From the NCBI RefSeq assembly GCF_001718695.1, contig NZ_CP013422.1, forward strand, positions 1,054,001 through 1,118,000: a DNA stretch of 64,000 nucleotides. Direction: 5' to 3'. This document shows positions 35,181 to 43,769 of the stretch, piece after piece. The translations under genes were made by a program, and so were the position numbers. Position 1 is the first letter of the stretch. Each line of letters starts with the position of its first letter. The DNA comes from Burkholderia ubonensis. GTDB lineage: Bacteria > Pseudomonadota > Gammaproteobacteria > Burkholderiales > Burkholderiaceae. A model generated the notes under the pieces. It was not told where the DNA came from, ran no database searches, and saw only the letters and a list, made by a program, of their open reading frames with translations.

Positions 35181-35462
35181 TCAACACTGTCGAATCGTTA
35201 CGTCGCCGCGCAGCCGGCACTGGCATGCAAGACGCTTGTCGCCGTGGTCGTGACCGAGCCATTCGAGAAACGTGCTTTCCTTGTCTTCGGGATGCGAAAG
35301 ATTGTCCATGCCCGCCAGTACCTCGATCACGCAAATGCCGCACATTCCCGCGCGGCATCCGAAGGTCAGTCCGCCCAGTTGAAGCTCCGCCGCGTCCGAC
35401 AGATACGCGTCGTGCGGCAGCGCGAACGATTCGCCGGTCGTGCTGATGATGACTGTATGCAT
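35181..35462 (-). CDS. Plant-type [2Fe-2S] ferredoxin
   Basis: 93 residues. The cluster ligands are visible as C-x4-C-x2-C (FGCRAGMCGICVIEVLAG) and a fourth Cys in LACQCRL. GGAG precedes the ATG with a 5-nt spacer. It lies directly downstream of the diiron oxidase gene, for which it probably delivers electrons from a cellular reductase; no dedicated ferredoxin reductase is encoded in the cluster. Confidence 0.93.
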   Translation of the reverse strand: MHTVIISTTGESFALPHDAYLSDAAELQLGGLTFGCRAGMCGICVIEVLAGMDNLSHPEDKESTFLEWLGHDHGDKRLACQCRLRGDVTIRQC

Positions 35463-35483
35463 GTCCGCTCCGTCGAAAGTGGC

Positions 35484-36227
35484 TCAGGCTGCCGCGCGGT
35501 GGCCGACTGTGGCCTCGAAGAGCTCGCGGAAATACAGCGCGAGAATGGTCTGGATGTCGTCGAAATAGCGCAGCACTTTGTCGACGTCCGCCTCCTCGCG
35601 AATCAGGTAGCGCAGGATGCGCCACATCTCGCCCGCGTGATCGTCTCCGACGTCCGTATTGATGTGCGCGAGTTGCCCCTTGATCTTGTCCTCACCGAGC
35701 GTCTCCTTCATCGACTTGATCTGGCGGGGCGTGAGCTTCGCGGTCGTGTATTCGACCAGGTAGCTGGACGCGACCACGCCGATCGGATGCTCGTGTTCGG
35801 CGATGAAGTAGAAAAACCCCTGCAGCAGCCTCGTCGCGAGGAATGGCTCGGTCGCGTACAACTCCTCGTCGGTTACGCCGAGTGCCTTGCAGTCTTGCCT
35901 GAACAGCGTGTCGTGATTCATTTCCTCGGCCTGGTATTCCGCATACAGCTGCGCGGCCTCGGGAGAGATCTTCGTGATCGCGTGGAGAGCCTTGGCGTGC
36001 GCGGAGCGGCTGAGACGAATGCGCCAGACGTGCTCGATGGTATGACGGCGATACCACTGGCTATCGAGCTTGCTGCCTTCGAGATGGCTCGCGTAGGGGA
36101 CGGTTGCCGCCCATTCGGCCATTTTCTTGTCGAGATAGCGATCGAGTCGATTACGGACAGCTTCGCCGTCTGCGAGCGAGTAGAAGGGAATCGGATGGTC
36201 GATGCCGCAATGCTGGACGCGATTCAT
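35484..36227 (-). CDS. Haem-oxygenase-like diiron oxidase/oxygenase (HDO superfamily)
   Basis: 247 residues, all-helical. Candidate metal ligands: the Glu and His in YAEYQAEEMNHDTLFRQD, a Glu region in FIAEHEHPIGVVASSYLVEY, and the Asp/His of INTDVGDDHAGEMWRILRY. This pattern and length fit the iron-containing redox enzyme family (related to UndA, BesC, SznF central domain, PolF), which desaturates, fragments or N-oxidises amino acids or fatty acids. Its stop region overlaps the ATP-grasp gene upstream (ATGA), and it has AGGAG with a 5-nt spacer. The reaction here is unknown; an amino-acid substrate is likely given the ligases and aminotransferase. Confidence 0.85.
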   Translation of the reverse strand: MNRVQHCGIDHPIPFYSLADGEAVRNRLDRYLDKKMAEWAATVPYASHLEGSKLDSQWYRRHTIEHVWRIRLSRSAHAKALHAITKISPEAAQLYAEYQAEEMNHDTLFRQDCKALGVTDEELYATEPFLATRLLQGFFYFIAEHEHPIGVVASSYLVEYTTAKLTPRQIKSMKETLGEDKIKGQLAHINTDVGDDHAGEMWRILRYLIREEADVDKVLRYFDDIQTILALYFRELFEATVGHRAAA

Positions 36228-37585
36228 GATTTCTCCTGGGGTGTGGGTTCTGCATCGGTAACTGCTGAGTCGGAATAGCGAACGACGAGCTGCGCGTCGA
36301 GCATCGCCGAGAGCGCGCGCACCTGGGTCGCGATGTCGGACACGGGCACCTTCCAAAGCGCGTTCAGGATGAAGATGCCGCGTTCGGAATCGGGTAGACG
36401 GGTGTGAGGCCGGACCGGCATGTCGACGATGTCCGGCGCGGGCGTCAGCCGGTCGATCGACAGCACTTCGAGCGTGCGATTGCGTTCGCCGTATCGGCTG
36501 AAGAACACGGTGCCGTCGCTGAGCGTGCCCGCCCGCCGCCGCGTGCTTTCGCGCAGCGCGTCCAGGCGCCGGTGCCACGCGCCGGCGGCGGTTCGTTCGG
36601 TACAGAGTGCTTGCACCCAAAGCTCCAGCATCGAGATGCCGCCGGTGAACACGCCGACGCTCTGATTGATCAGGGCGCCGCCCATGCGAGCGTTGATCTC
36701 GATGATGTCCCATCGGCCGGCGCGCCCGTCGAAGCGGGTCTCGATGTGGTAGCACCCGTCGGTGAGGCGCAGCGCGGCGAGGCATTGCTCGATGAACTGC
36801 TCGCCTTCGCGCTGCTGCGCGTCGGACAGGGCGGGTGCCGGCAGCGAGTTGCCCATCTCGAGCGTCGTACCGGTAGCGTCGTCGAGGTATTTCGCGTGTA
36901 CGCCGATGACGTAGCTGCGGGCATCGGTCGCGACGACTTCGAAGCTATACTCGTCGCCGCCGATGTAGTCTTCGGCGATGAAATCGAACTGCCCGTCGAA
37001 GATCGCCCGAAACGCGAGGTCGGCACGCATCTGCTCGCGCAGCGCGTCGAGGCGAGCAAGCGTCAAGCCGGCATCGAGCCGGAAGCAGGCGAACGAACCG
37101 GCGCCGCGACGTGGTTTGACGAACAATGATCGATCGCTCGCAAGCAGCGCGGGGAGCGTCGCGTGGTCGAGCAGCGTAGCGCGTGCTCCGCTCAGGTTGA
37201 GCGCGTTGAGCTGCGTGCGGCACTGCAATTTGTCCATACAGACCCGCAGCGCGTCGGGATCGGCGTCCGTGGCGCCCAGCAGGCGATTGGCGCGCGCCAT
37301 CAGTAATCGGTAGCCTTCGAATGTGGCGAGCGTCGCGACGATCGCGAAGCTCTCCGCCCGTGCCTCCGCCATCGTCTCCTCGACGTGCGCGTCGTTCAGA
37401 TAGTCGTCGTCGACGTGCCAGAGCCGGGCGGCGCCCACGGCGGAAATCTGTTCGAGGTCGCGCGGATCGCGAGCGCGCGAACTGAGGATGACGAGCGCGA
37501 TGCCCAGGCGCTCCGTATATGTGCGAACCAGCGCTGCGTAAGAGCGGGCCTGATGCGCGAAAAGAAGCAGGGCGGGCGTACTCAT
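36224..37585 (-). CDS. ATP-grasp ligase A
   Basis: 453 residues. Central ATP-grasp fold: the ATP-binding Lys in RSLFVKPRRGAGSFACFRL, EDYIGGDEYSFEVV, and the Mg-binding YHIETRF ... WDIIEINARMGGALINQSVG, with the canonical E-I-N-A-R. N-terminal pre-ATP-grasp domain and a C-terminal beta-rich subdomain are present, as in L-amino-acid ligases and carnosine-synthase-like enzymes, which form a peptide bond through an acyl phosphate. It lies in the operon with 4-bp overlap to the diiron oxidase and 10 bp after ligase B. Confidence 0.88.
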   Translation of the reverse strand: MSTPALLLFAHQARSYAALVRTYTERLGIALVILSSRARDPRDLEQISAVGAARLWHVDDDYLNDAHVEETMAEARAESFAIVATLATFEGYRLLMARANRLLGATDADPDALRVCMDKLQCRTQLNALNLSGARATLLDHATLPALLASDRSLFVKPRRGAGSFACFRLDAGLTLARLDALREQMRADLAFRAIFDGQFDFIAEDYIGGDEYSFEVVATDARSYVIGVHAKYLDDATGTTLEMGNSLPAPALSDAQQREGEQFIEQCLAALRLTDGCYHIETRFDGRAGRWDIIEINARMGGALINQSVGVFTGGISMLELWVQALCTERTAAGAWHRRLDALRESTRRRAGTLSDGTVFFSRYGERNRTLEVLSIDRLTPAPDIVDMPVRPHTRLPDSERGIFILNALWKVPVSDIATQVRALSAMLDAQLVVRYSDSAVTDAEPTPQEKS

Positions 37586-37595
37586 GATCCGGAGC

Positions 37596-38840
37596 TCACG
37601 GTTGGGTGGTTTCGATGCGGAAGGCTTCGAGCACGTGCGCGACATCGCGCGCGACCTGCGTGCCGGAGGGCGAGTCGAACAGAAAGCGGCCGGACTGGAG
37701 CGAGCAGTAGCCATCCTCGTGCTCGATCAGCTGTCCGTCGCTCGGCACCAGTTGCCGATACAGACTGTCGAGCCGCCCGTCGAACCGCGTGACGGATCGC
37801 ACGCGCTGCGGCAGGCAGGTCGGCCGCGGGAACATCAGCCACGCCCCCACCGAGCCGGTCGGTGCATACAGCTGTGCCGGTTGGTCGAGACTCATGTTGA
37901 CCCACTCACGAAACAGGTTGATGCCGGTCGCGCGGTGAATCATCGACGGCACGTCGGCACCGCCGACGCGGGCACCGACCTCCAGAAAAACCAGCTCGTC
38001 GTCGGTGGTATGGAAGAGTTCCAGGTGGAACGGGCACGCGCGCAGTCCGATCGCCGTCACGCATTGAGTCGCGAACTTCGATACGTAGGCGTGCAGCGCG
38101 GTGCCGGGCTCCAGCATGATCGCGCCGAGCGGTGCGCCGGCCGTGAAATCGAGGCAGGTGTTGACGTAGCGAGACGGTACGACGAGCGTTACGTTACCGT
38201 TTCGATCGACGAGTCCGTCGACGTGCATCAACGTACCGGCCACGAACTCCTCAAGATCCCACTCGCCGCCGGACGGCAGGTTGGCGATCGCGGTGCGCAG
38301 TTGCACCGCATCGCAGATTTTCTGCACACCGTGGCTCGACTGGCCGTCGATCGGCTTCAGGATCAGCGGGTAGCCCGTATGTTCGGCAAACGTGAGTGCG
38401 CTGCTCACCTCCGTCGACGTCACGGACCGGTAGCGCGGCGTGCGCAGCCCGGCTTCCTGAACCTTCTGCTTCATCAATAGCTTGTCGCGTCCCAGCCGGT
38501 TCTCATCCGGCTTCTTGCCTGGAATATCGAACTCGGCGCGCAATTGCGCGGCCAGATCCTGAAGCGACTCCGAAAAGACGATGAGTCGGTCGATCGGGCC
38601 GCTCGCGCCGACGATTTCGGCGATGACCGTGCGGTAGGCGGCGATGTCGTCCAGCCGGTCGAGCTCATAGAGCCGGTAGCTGTCGGCAGAGGCGGTCACG
38701 GCGGAGCGGCCGCGACGGTTGACGAGATAGCTGACCCGATGCTGCCTGTGATCGACGAATTCGTCGTAGCGCACCAGGTCGAAATCCCACCGCCCGGTGC
38801 CCGGGAATTGCGCGAGATTGTTGATGATGAGAATGTTCAT
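37596..38840 (-). CDS. ATP-grasp ligase B
   Basis: 414 residues. Same general fold as ligase A but clearly distinct: ATP-binding TGYPLILKPIDGQSSHGVQK, DLEEFVAGTLMHVDGLVD, and ELFHTTDDELVFLEVGARVG. In the last motif the usual Mg-binding Asn (E-x-N-x-R) is Gly. Enzymes of this ATP-grasp group join amino or carboxylic acids. The gene overlaps the aminotransferase gene by 4 bp. With ligase A it would allow two amide bonds to be formed without an NRPS. Confidence 0.87.
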   Translation of the reverse strand: MNILIINNLAQFPGTGRWDFDLVRYDEFVDHRQHRVSYLVNRRGRSAVTASADSYRLYELDRLDDIAAYRTVIAEIVGASGPIDRLIVFSESLQDLAAQLRAEFDIPGKKPDENRLGRDKLLMKQKVQEAGLRTPRYRSVTSTEVSSALTFAEHTGYPLILKPIDGQSSHGVQKICDAVQLRTAIANLPSGGEWDLEEFVAGTLMHVDGLVDRNGNVTLVVPSRYVNTCLDFTAGAPLGAIMLEPGTALHAYVSKFATQCVTAIGLRACPFHLELFHTTDDELVFLEVGARVGGADVPSMIHRATGINLFREWVNMSLDQPAQLYAPTGSVGAWLMFPRPTCLPQRVRSVTRFDGRLDSLYRQLVPSDGQLIEHEDGYCSLQSGRFLFDSPSGTQVARDVAHVLEAFRIETTQP

Positions 38841-39964
38841 GCGAGTACTCCATTGGCGTCCGATCCGGTCCGTGCCCCGACGAGTCGACGCACGAGATCG
38901 ACCAGCCGGTCGATCTCGTCCGGCGTGCCGATCGCGATGCGCAGATGCGTCGGCAGTCGATAGGCAGACATCTGCCGCGTGATGAAGCCGTGCGACAGCA
39001 GCGCATCGTAGATATGCGCCGCGTGCGGACCGAAGTCGGCGAGCACGAAATTGGCGGAACTGTCGACGACCGTCGCGCCGAGCGTGCGCAGGTCAGCAGC
39101 GAGACGTGCCCGGCCTCGCGCGGTCGTCTCGACCACACGGGCCAGATGCGCTTCGTCGTCGAGCGCCGCCGTGGCGCCCGCCAACGCGACGCGGCTGACC
39201 GGAAAGGGCGGTCGGATCCGCGACAGTGCGTCGATCAGGCCCGCAGCGGCGATTGCGTATCCGATGCGCAACCCCGCGAGACCGTATGCTTTCGAGAATG
39301 TGCGCGTGACGACGACGTTCGGATGCGATAGCGGCAACTGCCCGGTATCGCGCGGCGCGTCGTCGTCCGCGAATTCCGCGTAGGCCTCGTCGAGCACGAG
39401 CAGCACGTTGGACGGGAGCTGTGCGATCAGATGCTCAAGTTGCGCGGCCGTGAGCGAGCGGCCGGATAGGTTGGTCGGACTGTCAACGATCAGCATGCGC
39501 GTGTTCGAGTCGACCTGTTCGAGTAGTCGATCGACGTCGTGACCGAAATCCGGCCCGCTTGCCGCGATGCGCAGCGCAGCGCTCTGGGTGGTGACGAACG
39601 GCGGATACGCACAGTAGCCGTACTCGGACAGCACGACGTTGCGGTCGGCCGGAACGAACGCCTGGACCAGCGATGCGATGACGTCGATCGAGCCGTTTCC
39701 GAGCGCCAGCATGTCGGCCGGAACCCGCTGGTGCCGGGCAAGCTTGTCGAGCAGCGCGCCGCTGTCCGGATAGCGGTTCGATTGCTCGAGCGCGCGTTGC
39801 ATCGCGGCGAGCACTCCGGGCGGCGGCGGGAACGGCGACTCGTTGCTCGAGAACTTGTGGATATCGTGCAAGCCTCGCTCTGCTCGCAGTTTTTCCTCGG
39901 TGATGCCCGGCCGGTACGGAGCAAGCCCGCGCAGCGCCGGAACCAAAAAGGCGTTCCAGTCCAT
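38837..39964 (-). CDS. HisC-like class I/II PLP aminotransferase
   Basis: 375 residues of the histidinol-phosphate aminotransferase type: FSSNESPFPPPPGVLAAMQR substrate loop, LALGNGSIDVI cofactor site, SPTNLSGRSL, the Asp in LLVLDEAYAEFAD, the PLP Lys in TRTFSKAYGLAGLRIGYAIA and a late Arg (THLRIAIGT). HisC-like enzymes in natural-product clusters aminate 2-oxo acids or aldehydes (NikK in nikkomycin). The housekeeping hisC is normally in the his operon, so this copy is pathway-specific by context. Confidence 0.9.
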   Translation of the reverse strand: MDWNAFLVPALRGLAPYRPGITEEKLRAERGLHDIHKFSSNESPFPPPPGVLAAMQRALEQSNRYPDSGALLDKLARHQRVPADMLALGNGSIDVIASLVQAFVPADRNVVLSEYGYCAYPPFVTTQSAALRIAASGPDFGHDVDRLLEQVDSNTRMLIVDSPTNLSGRSLTAAQLEHLIAQLPSNVLLVLDEAYAEFADDDAPRDTGQLPLSHPNVVVTRTFSKAYGLAGLRIGYAIAAAGLIDALSRIRPPFPVSRVALAGATAALDDEAHLARVVETTARGRARLAADLRTLGATVVDSSANFVLADFGPHAAHIYDALLSHGFITRQMSAYRLPTHLRIAIGTPDEIDRLVDLVRRLVGARTGSDANGVLA

Positions 39965-39978
39965 CGGATCTCCCGTGT

Positions 39979-40854
39979 TCAGCGTCCCGAGGCTGCCGTC
40001 ACTGCGTAGCCGGACGTTTTCATGGTCGTCAGTGCCTTGCGCAGGTGAGAACCTTCCTGCACCTCGTACAGGGACCCGAATTCGCGTTCGGCGAGCGGCA
40101 GCAAATGCGTGCCCTGGTCGACCCGCGCGACTTTCGAACGTTGTCCACGCAACAGTTCGACACCCGGTTCGTTGTGTGCGGCGTGCGGTCCGAAGTAAAT
40201 CGGGAATGCATCGGCCGCCCGATAGGCGGGCAGGAACGTGCGGCGCGGCAGCTGCGATACGTTGCGCGCCGATGCATGGAGCGTCAGGCAGTGCAGGAAC
40301 AGGACGCTGCCGGCTGGCACCTCGATGCTGACCGCCCGAGCTTCATCGACGTCGTGGACCTTGCCGCGGAAGAATCCATCGACCTCGTGTGACAGCAGGC
40401 CGCGCCGGTGCGACCCGGGTACGACGCGCAGGCAGCCGTTCGCTTCGCTTGCATCGTCGAGAAAGATCAGCGCGGTGACGAGATCGGCGTTGGTGTGCGG
40501 ATAGTAGGAGAAGTCCTGGTGCCATTCGACGACACTGCCGACTTTCGGTCCCTTCATGTTGAGCTTGCTGTAGTGGAACAGCACGTTCTTGCCAATCAGC
40601 CCTTCGATGCAGTCGAGCAGGCGCGGGGCAGTCGCCATGTCCTTGAATGCGGGATGCTTTTGCGTCGGCGACCAGATCCGGCGCACGGTTGCGCCGTCCT
40701 CGGGTTCGAATTCATACGGCTTCTCGGGATTGGCGGGCGACAGCAGCGTGTCGATCGCGGCGAGCGAGCGAACAACCTCGTCGGTATCGAAGAGTTTTTC
40801 GATCACGAGATAACCATGTTCCGCATAGAACGCCAGTTGCTGGTTGGTAAGCAT
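39979..40854 (-). CDS. Phytanoyl-CoA dioxygenase (PhyH)-family Fe/2-oxoglutarate oxygenase
   Basis: 291 residues. PhyH double-stranded beta helix with the iron ligands His and Asp in VVEWHQDFSYYPHTNADL and the distal His in LFLHCLTLHASARNVSQ; the 2-oxoglutarate Arg is probably in LPRRTF. Family members hydroxylate or oxidise small molecules, including amino acids and nucleosides. It is the third gene of the operon, with 14- and 18-bp gaps to its neighbours. Confidence 0.9.
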   Translation of the reverse strand: MLTNQQLAFYAEHGYLVIEKLFDTDEVVRSLAAIDTLLSPANPEKPYEFEPEDGATVRRIWSPTQKHPAFKDMATAPRLLDCIEGLIGKNVLFHYSKLNMKGPKVGSVVEWHQDFSYYPHTNADLVTALIFLDDASEANGCLRVVPGSHRRGLLSHEVDGFFRGKVHDVDEARAVSIEVPAGSVLFLHCLTLHASARNVSQLPRRTFLPAYRAADAFPIYFGPHAAHNEPGVELLRGQRSKVARVDQGTHLLPLAEREFGSLYEVQEGSHLRKALTTMKTSGYAVTAASGR

Positions 40855-40872
40855 GACAATTCTCCGTTGGGA

Positions 40873-42255
40873 TCAGACCGCCTGCAGTAGCGAACGCTCG
40901 TCGTCGTGCGACGCGCCGGTCCCGACTTCGCGATAGGCGGCACCGAGATGCTCGAACTGCGTGAAGAAGTCGGGGAACGAGCAGTTCACGTCGCGGTAAC
41001 CCTCGAGCCGGTTTGGCTGGCGCGCACGCAGCGATGCGATGAACAGCGACATGAAGATCCGGTGGTCGCCCCAGCTCGACAGGTCGACGCCGCCCGGATA
41101 CGGCTCGCCGGTGCCGCGGATCTCGAAGCCGTCGTAGACGCCGTCCTTGAAGAGGCCCTTGATGTCGACGCCCATCTTGCCCAGCTCGCTAACCATCGCC
41201 TTGATGCGAGGCGACTTGTGCAGCCGCGTGATCGAGCCGCCGACCACGCGGAACGTTCCTTTCACGTAGGCGCCGATCGCGGCGAGCGTCGGTACGATGT
41301 TCGGGAAATCGCTGGCGTCGAATTCGTAGTCGCCGGTGAGCTGGGAGTGGGAATTGACGAGCGTCAGCTCATTGCGCGTGTCGTCGAAATGGACGGAGAG
41401 GCCGAGCGCCTGTACGACATCGATGATTGCGCGCTCGCCCTGCAGGCTCTCGCTGCCGAGGTTGCCCAGCACGAAGGTGCCGGGGAACAGCGCGGCGGCG
41501 CCGATCAGGTACGACGACGATGTGTAGTCCCCGCCGATCCGGTACTCCGCGGCTTGATAGTTGCCCGGCTGGACGCGGATCAGCGAGAAGTCGTCGGTAA
41601 CGTCAACCTGGATTCCCGAATGGCGCAACGTCGCGATCGTCTGGCGGATGTAGGAAATCGACAGCAATTCGCCTTCGATCGCGATTTCGACCGGCTTGTC
41701 GGCGAGCGGCGCGGCGAACAGGATTGCGGTGATGAACTGCGAACTTACGTTGCCAGGGACCGTGCAGCGTCCGCCGCGCAACCCGCCTCCCCAGTTGACG
41801 ACCGGCGCCTTGCCGGCCTCGCCGATGCATTCGATACGCGCGCCGAGTTCCTCGAGTGCGTCGAACAACGGCTTCATCACCCGCGTGCGCAGAATGGTGT
41901 CGCCGGTAATGATGGCAGGCGAGTCGGCGAAACTCGTCAACGCGGTGAACGTGCGAAACACGAGCCCCGAGCCGATCGCGTCGACGACGCGCTGGCCCAG
42001 ATGCAGCGCGCGGCCGACACCGCGGATCTCGAGGTATCCGGCGTGTTCGTCGATGCGCGCGCCGAGTGCGCGGCATGCTTGCTTCATCGCGCTGGTCTCG
42101 ACACAGCGCAGATCGTTGTGGACGATCGACGTGCCGTCGGCGAGAGTCGCGGCGAGTATCGCGCGCTGGGTCTCGGGCTTGGACGAAGGGGTGACGGCGT
42201 AACCCTTGAGCGAGTGGATGGGTTCGACATGGAGCAGGCTGGACTGTTCGGTCAT
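40873..42255 (-). CDS. EPSP-synthase-like enolpyruvyl transferase
   Basis: 460 residues. PEP-binding motifs are kept: SSKPETQRAILAATLADG near the N-terminus (Lys22/Arg27 equivalents), PGNVSSQFITAILFAAPLAD, the Asp in DASDFPNIVPTLAAIGAYVK, and GDHRIFMSLF (His385/Arg386). The usual catalytic KETDR is KSPRI here, so the Glu341 equivalent is Ser. EPSP synthase makes an enolpyruvyl ether of shikimate-3-phosphate; paralogues such as NikO act on UMP. Altered residues and clustering make shikimate an unlikely substrate. Confidence 0.88.
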   Translation of the reverse strand: MTEQSSLLHVEPIHSLKGYAVTPSSKPETQRAILAATLADGTSIVHNDLRCVETSAMKQACRALGARIDEHAGYLEIRGVGRALHLGQRVVDAIGSGLVFRTFTALTSFADSPAIITGDTILRTRVMKPLFDALEELGARIECIGEAGKAPVVNWGGGLRGGRCTVPGNVSSQFITAILFAAPLADKPVEIAIEGELLSISYIRQTIATLRHSGIQVDVTDDFSLIRVQPGNYQAAEYRIGGDYTSSSYLIGAAALFPGTFVLGNLGSESLQGERAIIDVVQALGLSVHFDDTRNELTLVNSHSQLTGDYEFDASDFPNIVPTLAAIGAYVKGTFRVVGGSITRLHKSPRIKAMVSELGKMGVDIKGLFKDGVYDGFEIRGTGEPYPGGVDLSSWGDHRIFMSLFIASLRARQPNRLEGYRDVNCSFPDFFTQFEHLGAAYREVGTGASHDDERSLLQAV

Positions 42256-42322
42256 TTGAATCGCTTCCTGTGTTTGACGATGGCGCGACGATGCAGGCGG
42301 GACGACGAAAGCCGGCGGCCGG

Positions 42323-43393
42323 TCAGGCCGCCAGGCGTTGAAGGGTCCGGTCGTGGACGCTCAGTGCGTCCACGAGTCGGTCAGCACCCGAGCGGATGAC
42401 GTCGACGGCAGGCAGGCCCGTTTCCCATTCGATCTCCTCGATGGCGCGCGCGGCTTGCTCGGCTGGAAGCGCACCTGTATGGACGCTGACGCCGACCACC
42501 TTCGCCGGTCGCAGAAACGAGCCAAGCTGTTCATACAGCGTGACGAGTTCGGGTAGCGGACGCAGCGGCGCATGCGCCCAGCCCTTGTGATGTGCAAGGC
42601 CCGCCTCGTGGCACAGCACGAGGGCCTGCGGCATGGCACCGTGAAGCAGGCCCAGCGTGACGCCGCTGTAGGCGGGATGGGAAATCGATCCCTGTCCCTC
42701 GACGACGATCCAGTCGTGGTGACGCGCCGATTCGAGTACGAGCGATTCGGTGACACCCGCGACGAAGTCGGACGGGACGGCATCGATCGCGACACCGGCG
42801 CCGCTAATATAGATACCGCTCTGGCCGGTAGCGACGAAACCTGCGTTGATGCCTCGTCGTCGTGCAGCTTCCGCGATCTCGATGGCGGTGGTTTTCTTGC
42901 CAACCCGGCAATCGGTGCCGACGGTATGGACGATGAAGCGATCGAGCGCGTCGAGCTTGCCTTCACTGGTCGCGAGCGTATCGGGCGGCTCTTTCGTATC
43001 CCAGATCCGTGCGCCGGATTCCGACGCAAGTGCGGCGAAATCAGGATCGGTCGCAATCCGGAAATGCAGACCGCTGACGACGTCGAGCCCGCGGGCGAGT
43101 GCGAGCGCTATCTGCGCGCGCCATGCATCGGGCAATGCGTTGGAGAACAGGCCCACACCGATCAGGAAAATGTCCGGATCGAACTGCAATGCCGATTCCA
43201 GCGAGTCGAGCACCGGGATGCCGTGGCCGTATCCGAGTACCTCGCCCACGTCCTTTCCGGCACAACGGCTGTCGACGACGGCGACGCATTCGCTGTGGCG
43301 ATAGCGCAGGTAAGAGGTCGCCACCTTGCTTGTCACAGGGCCGAAGCAGCCCTCGGCGAAGACGACGACGCGTTTGTTTCTCAGGTTCAACAT
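42323..43393 (-). CDS. DUF1611 P-loop protein (DgcN-like)
   Basis: 356 residues. An N-terminal Rossmann-like region (VVVFAEGCFGPVTSKVATSY, VAVVDSRCAGKDVGEVLGYG) and a C-terminal P-loop domain (HTVGTDCRVGKKTTAIEIAE) with WIVVEGQGSISHPAYSGVTL. DUF1611 includes DgcN, reported as a D-glutamate N-acetyltransferase; others are of unknown function. The start has GGAG with an 8-nt spacer. As first gene of the leftward operon it may act early in the pathway, for example on an amino-acid substrate. Confidence 0.85.
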   Translation of the reverse strand: MLNLRNKRVVVFAEGCFGPVTSKVATSYLRYRHSECVAVVDSRCAGKDVGEVLGYGHGIPVLDSLESALQFDPDIFLIGVGLFSNALPDAWRAQIALALARGLDVVSGLHFRIATDPDFAALASESGARIWDTKEPPDTLATSEGKLDALDRFIVHTVGTDCRVGKKTTAIEIAEAARRRGINAGFVATGQSGIYISGAGVAIDAVPSDFVAGVTESLVLESARHHDWIVVEGQGSISHPAYSGVTLGLLHGAMPQALVLCHEAGLAHHKGWAHAPLRPLPELVTLYEQLGSFLRPAKVVGVSVHTGALPAEQAARAIEEIEWETGLPAVDVIRSGADRLVDALSVHDRTLQRLAA

Positions 43394-43769
43394 CAGCGTG
43401 GCTCCATTTCTTCGATGAACATTCGTGACCGTCGCCGGCCGCGTCGTGTCGCGCCGGAGGGCGGTGATGCGAGAACGGATGCAACAGCAATGACACACGG
43501 GAATGTCGGCCGGCGCATATTCGTGCGGAATCGCGATACGTCTTCGATATCGGCCTCGACGTGTTGACGAGAGTAGGCGAGCGCGACGGATCGCAGCGCA
43601 TTCGTGAGAACTTATTGCGGCCGGTAAATGTCAGCGATGGATCAAAAAATTGGTGTGCCGTCAAAGTTTCTTCGTCGGCGCGGTGCGGGCTTGCTCGATT
43701 CGTTGCTCGACTCCTAAGCTGAAGGTCACTACGGCAACAGGCCGGATTCGACTATCGGGAGAGGCGACG
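43394..43769. promoter_or_regulatory. Divergent promoter region of the biosynthetic cluster
   Basis: 376 bp between the DUF1611 and the luciferase-like genes, A/T-richer in its centre (GGATCAAAAAATTGG near 43640). Both arms of the cluster must be transcribed from here. I see no clear -35/-10 pair or dyad. Confidence 0.55.
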
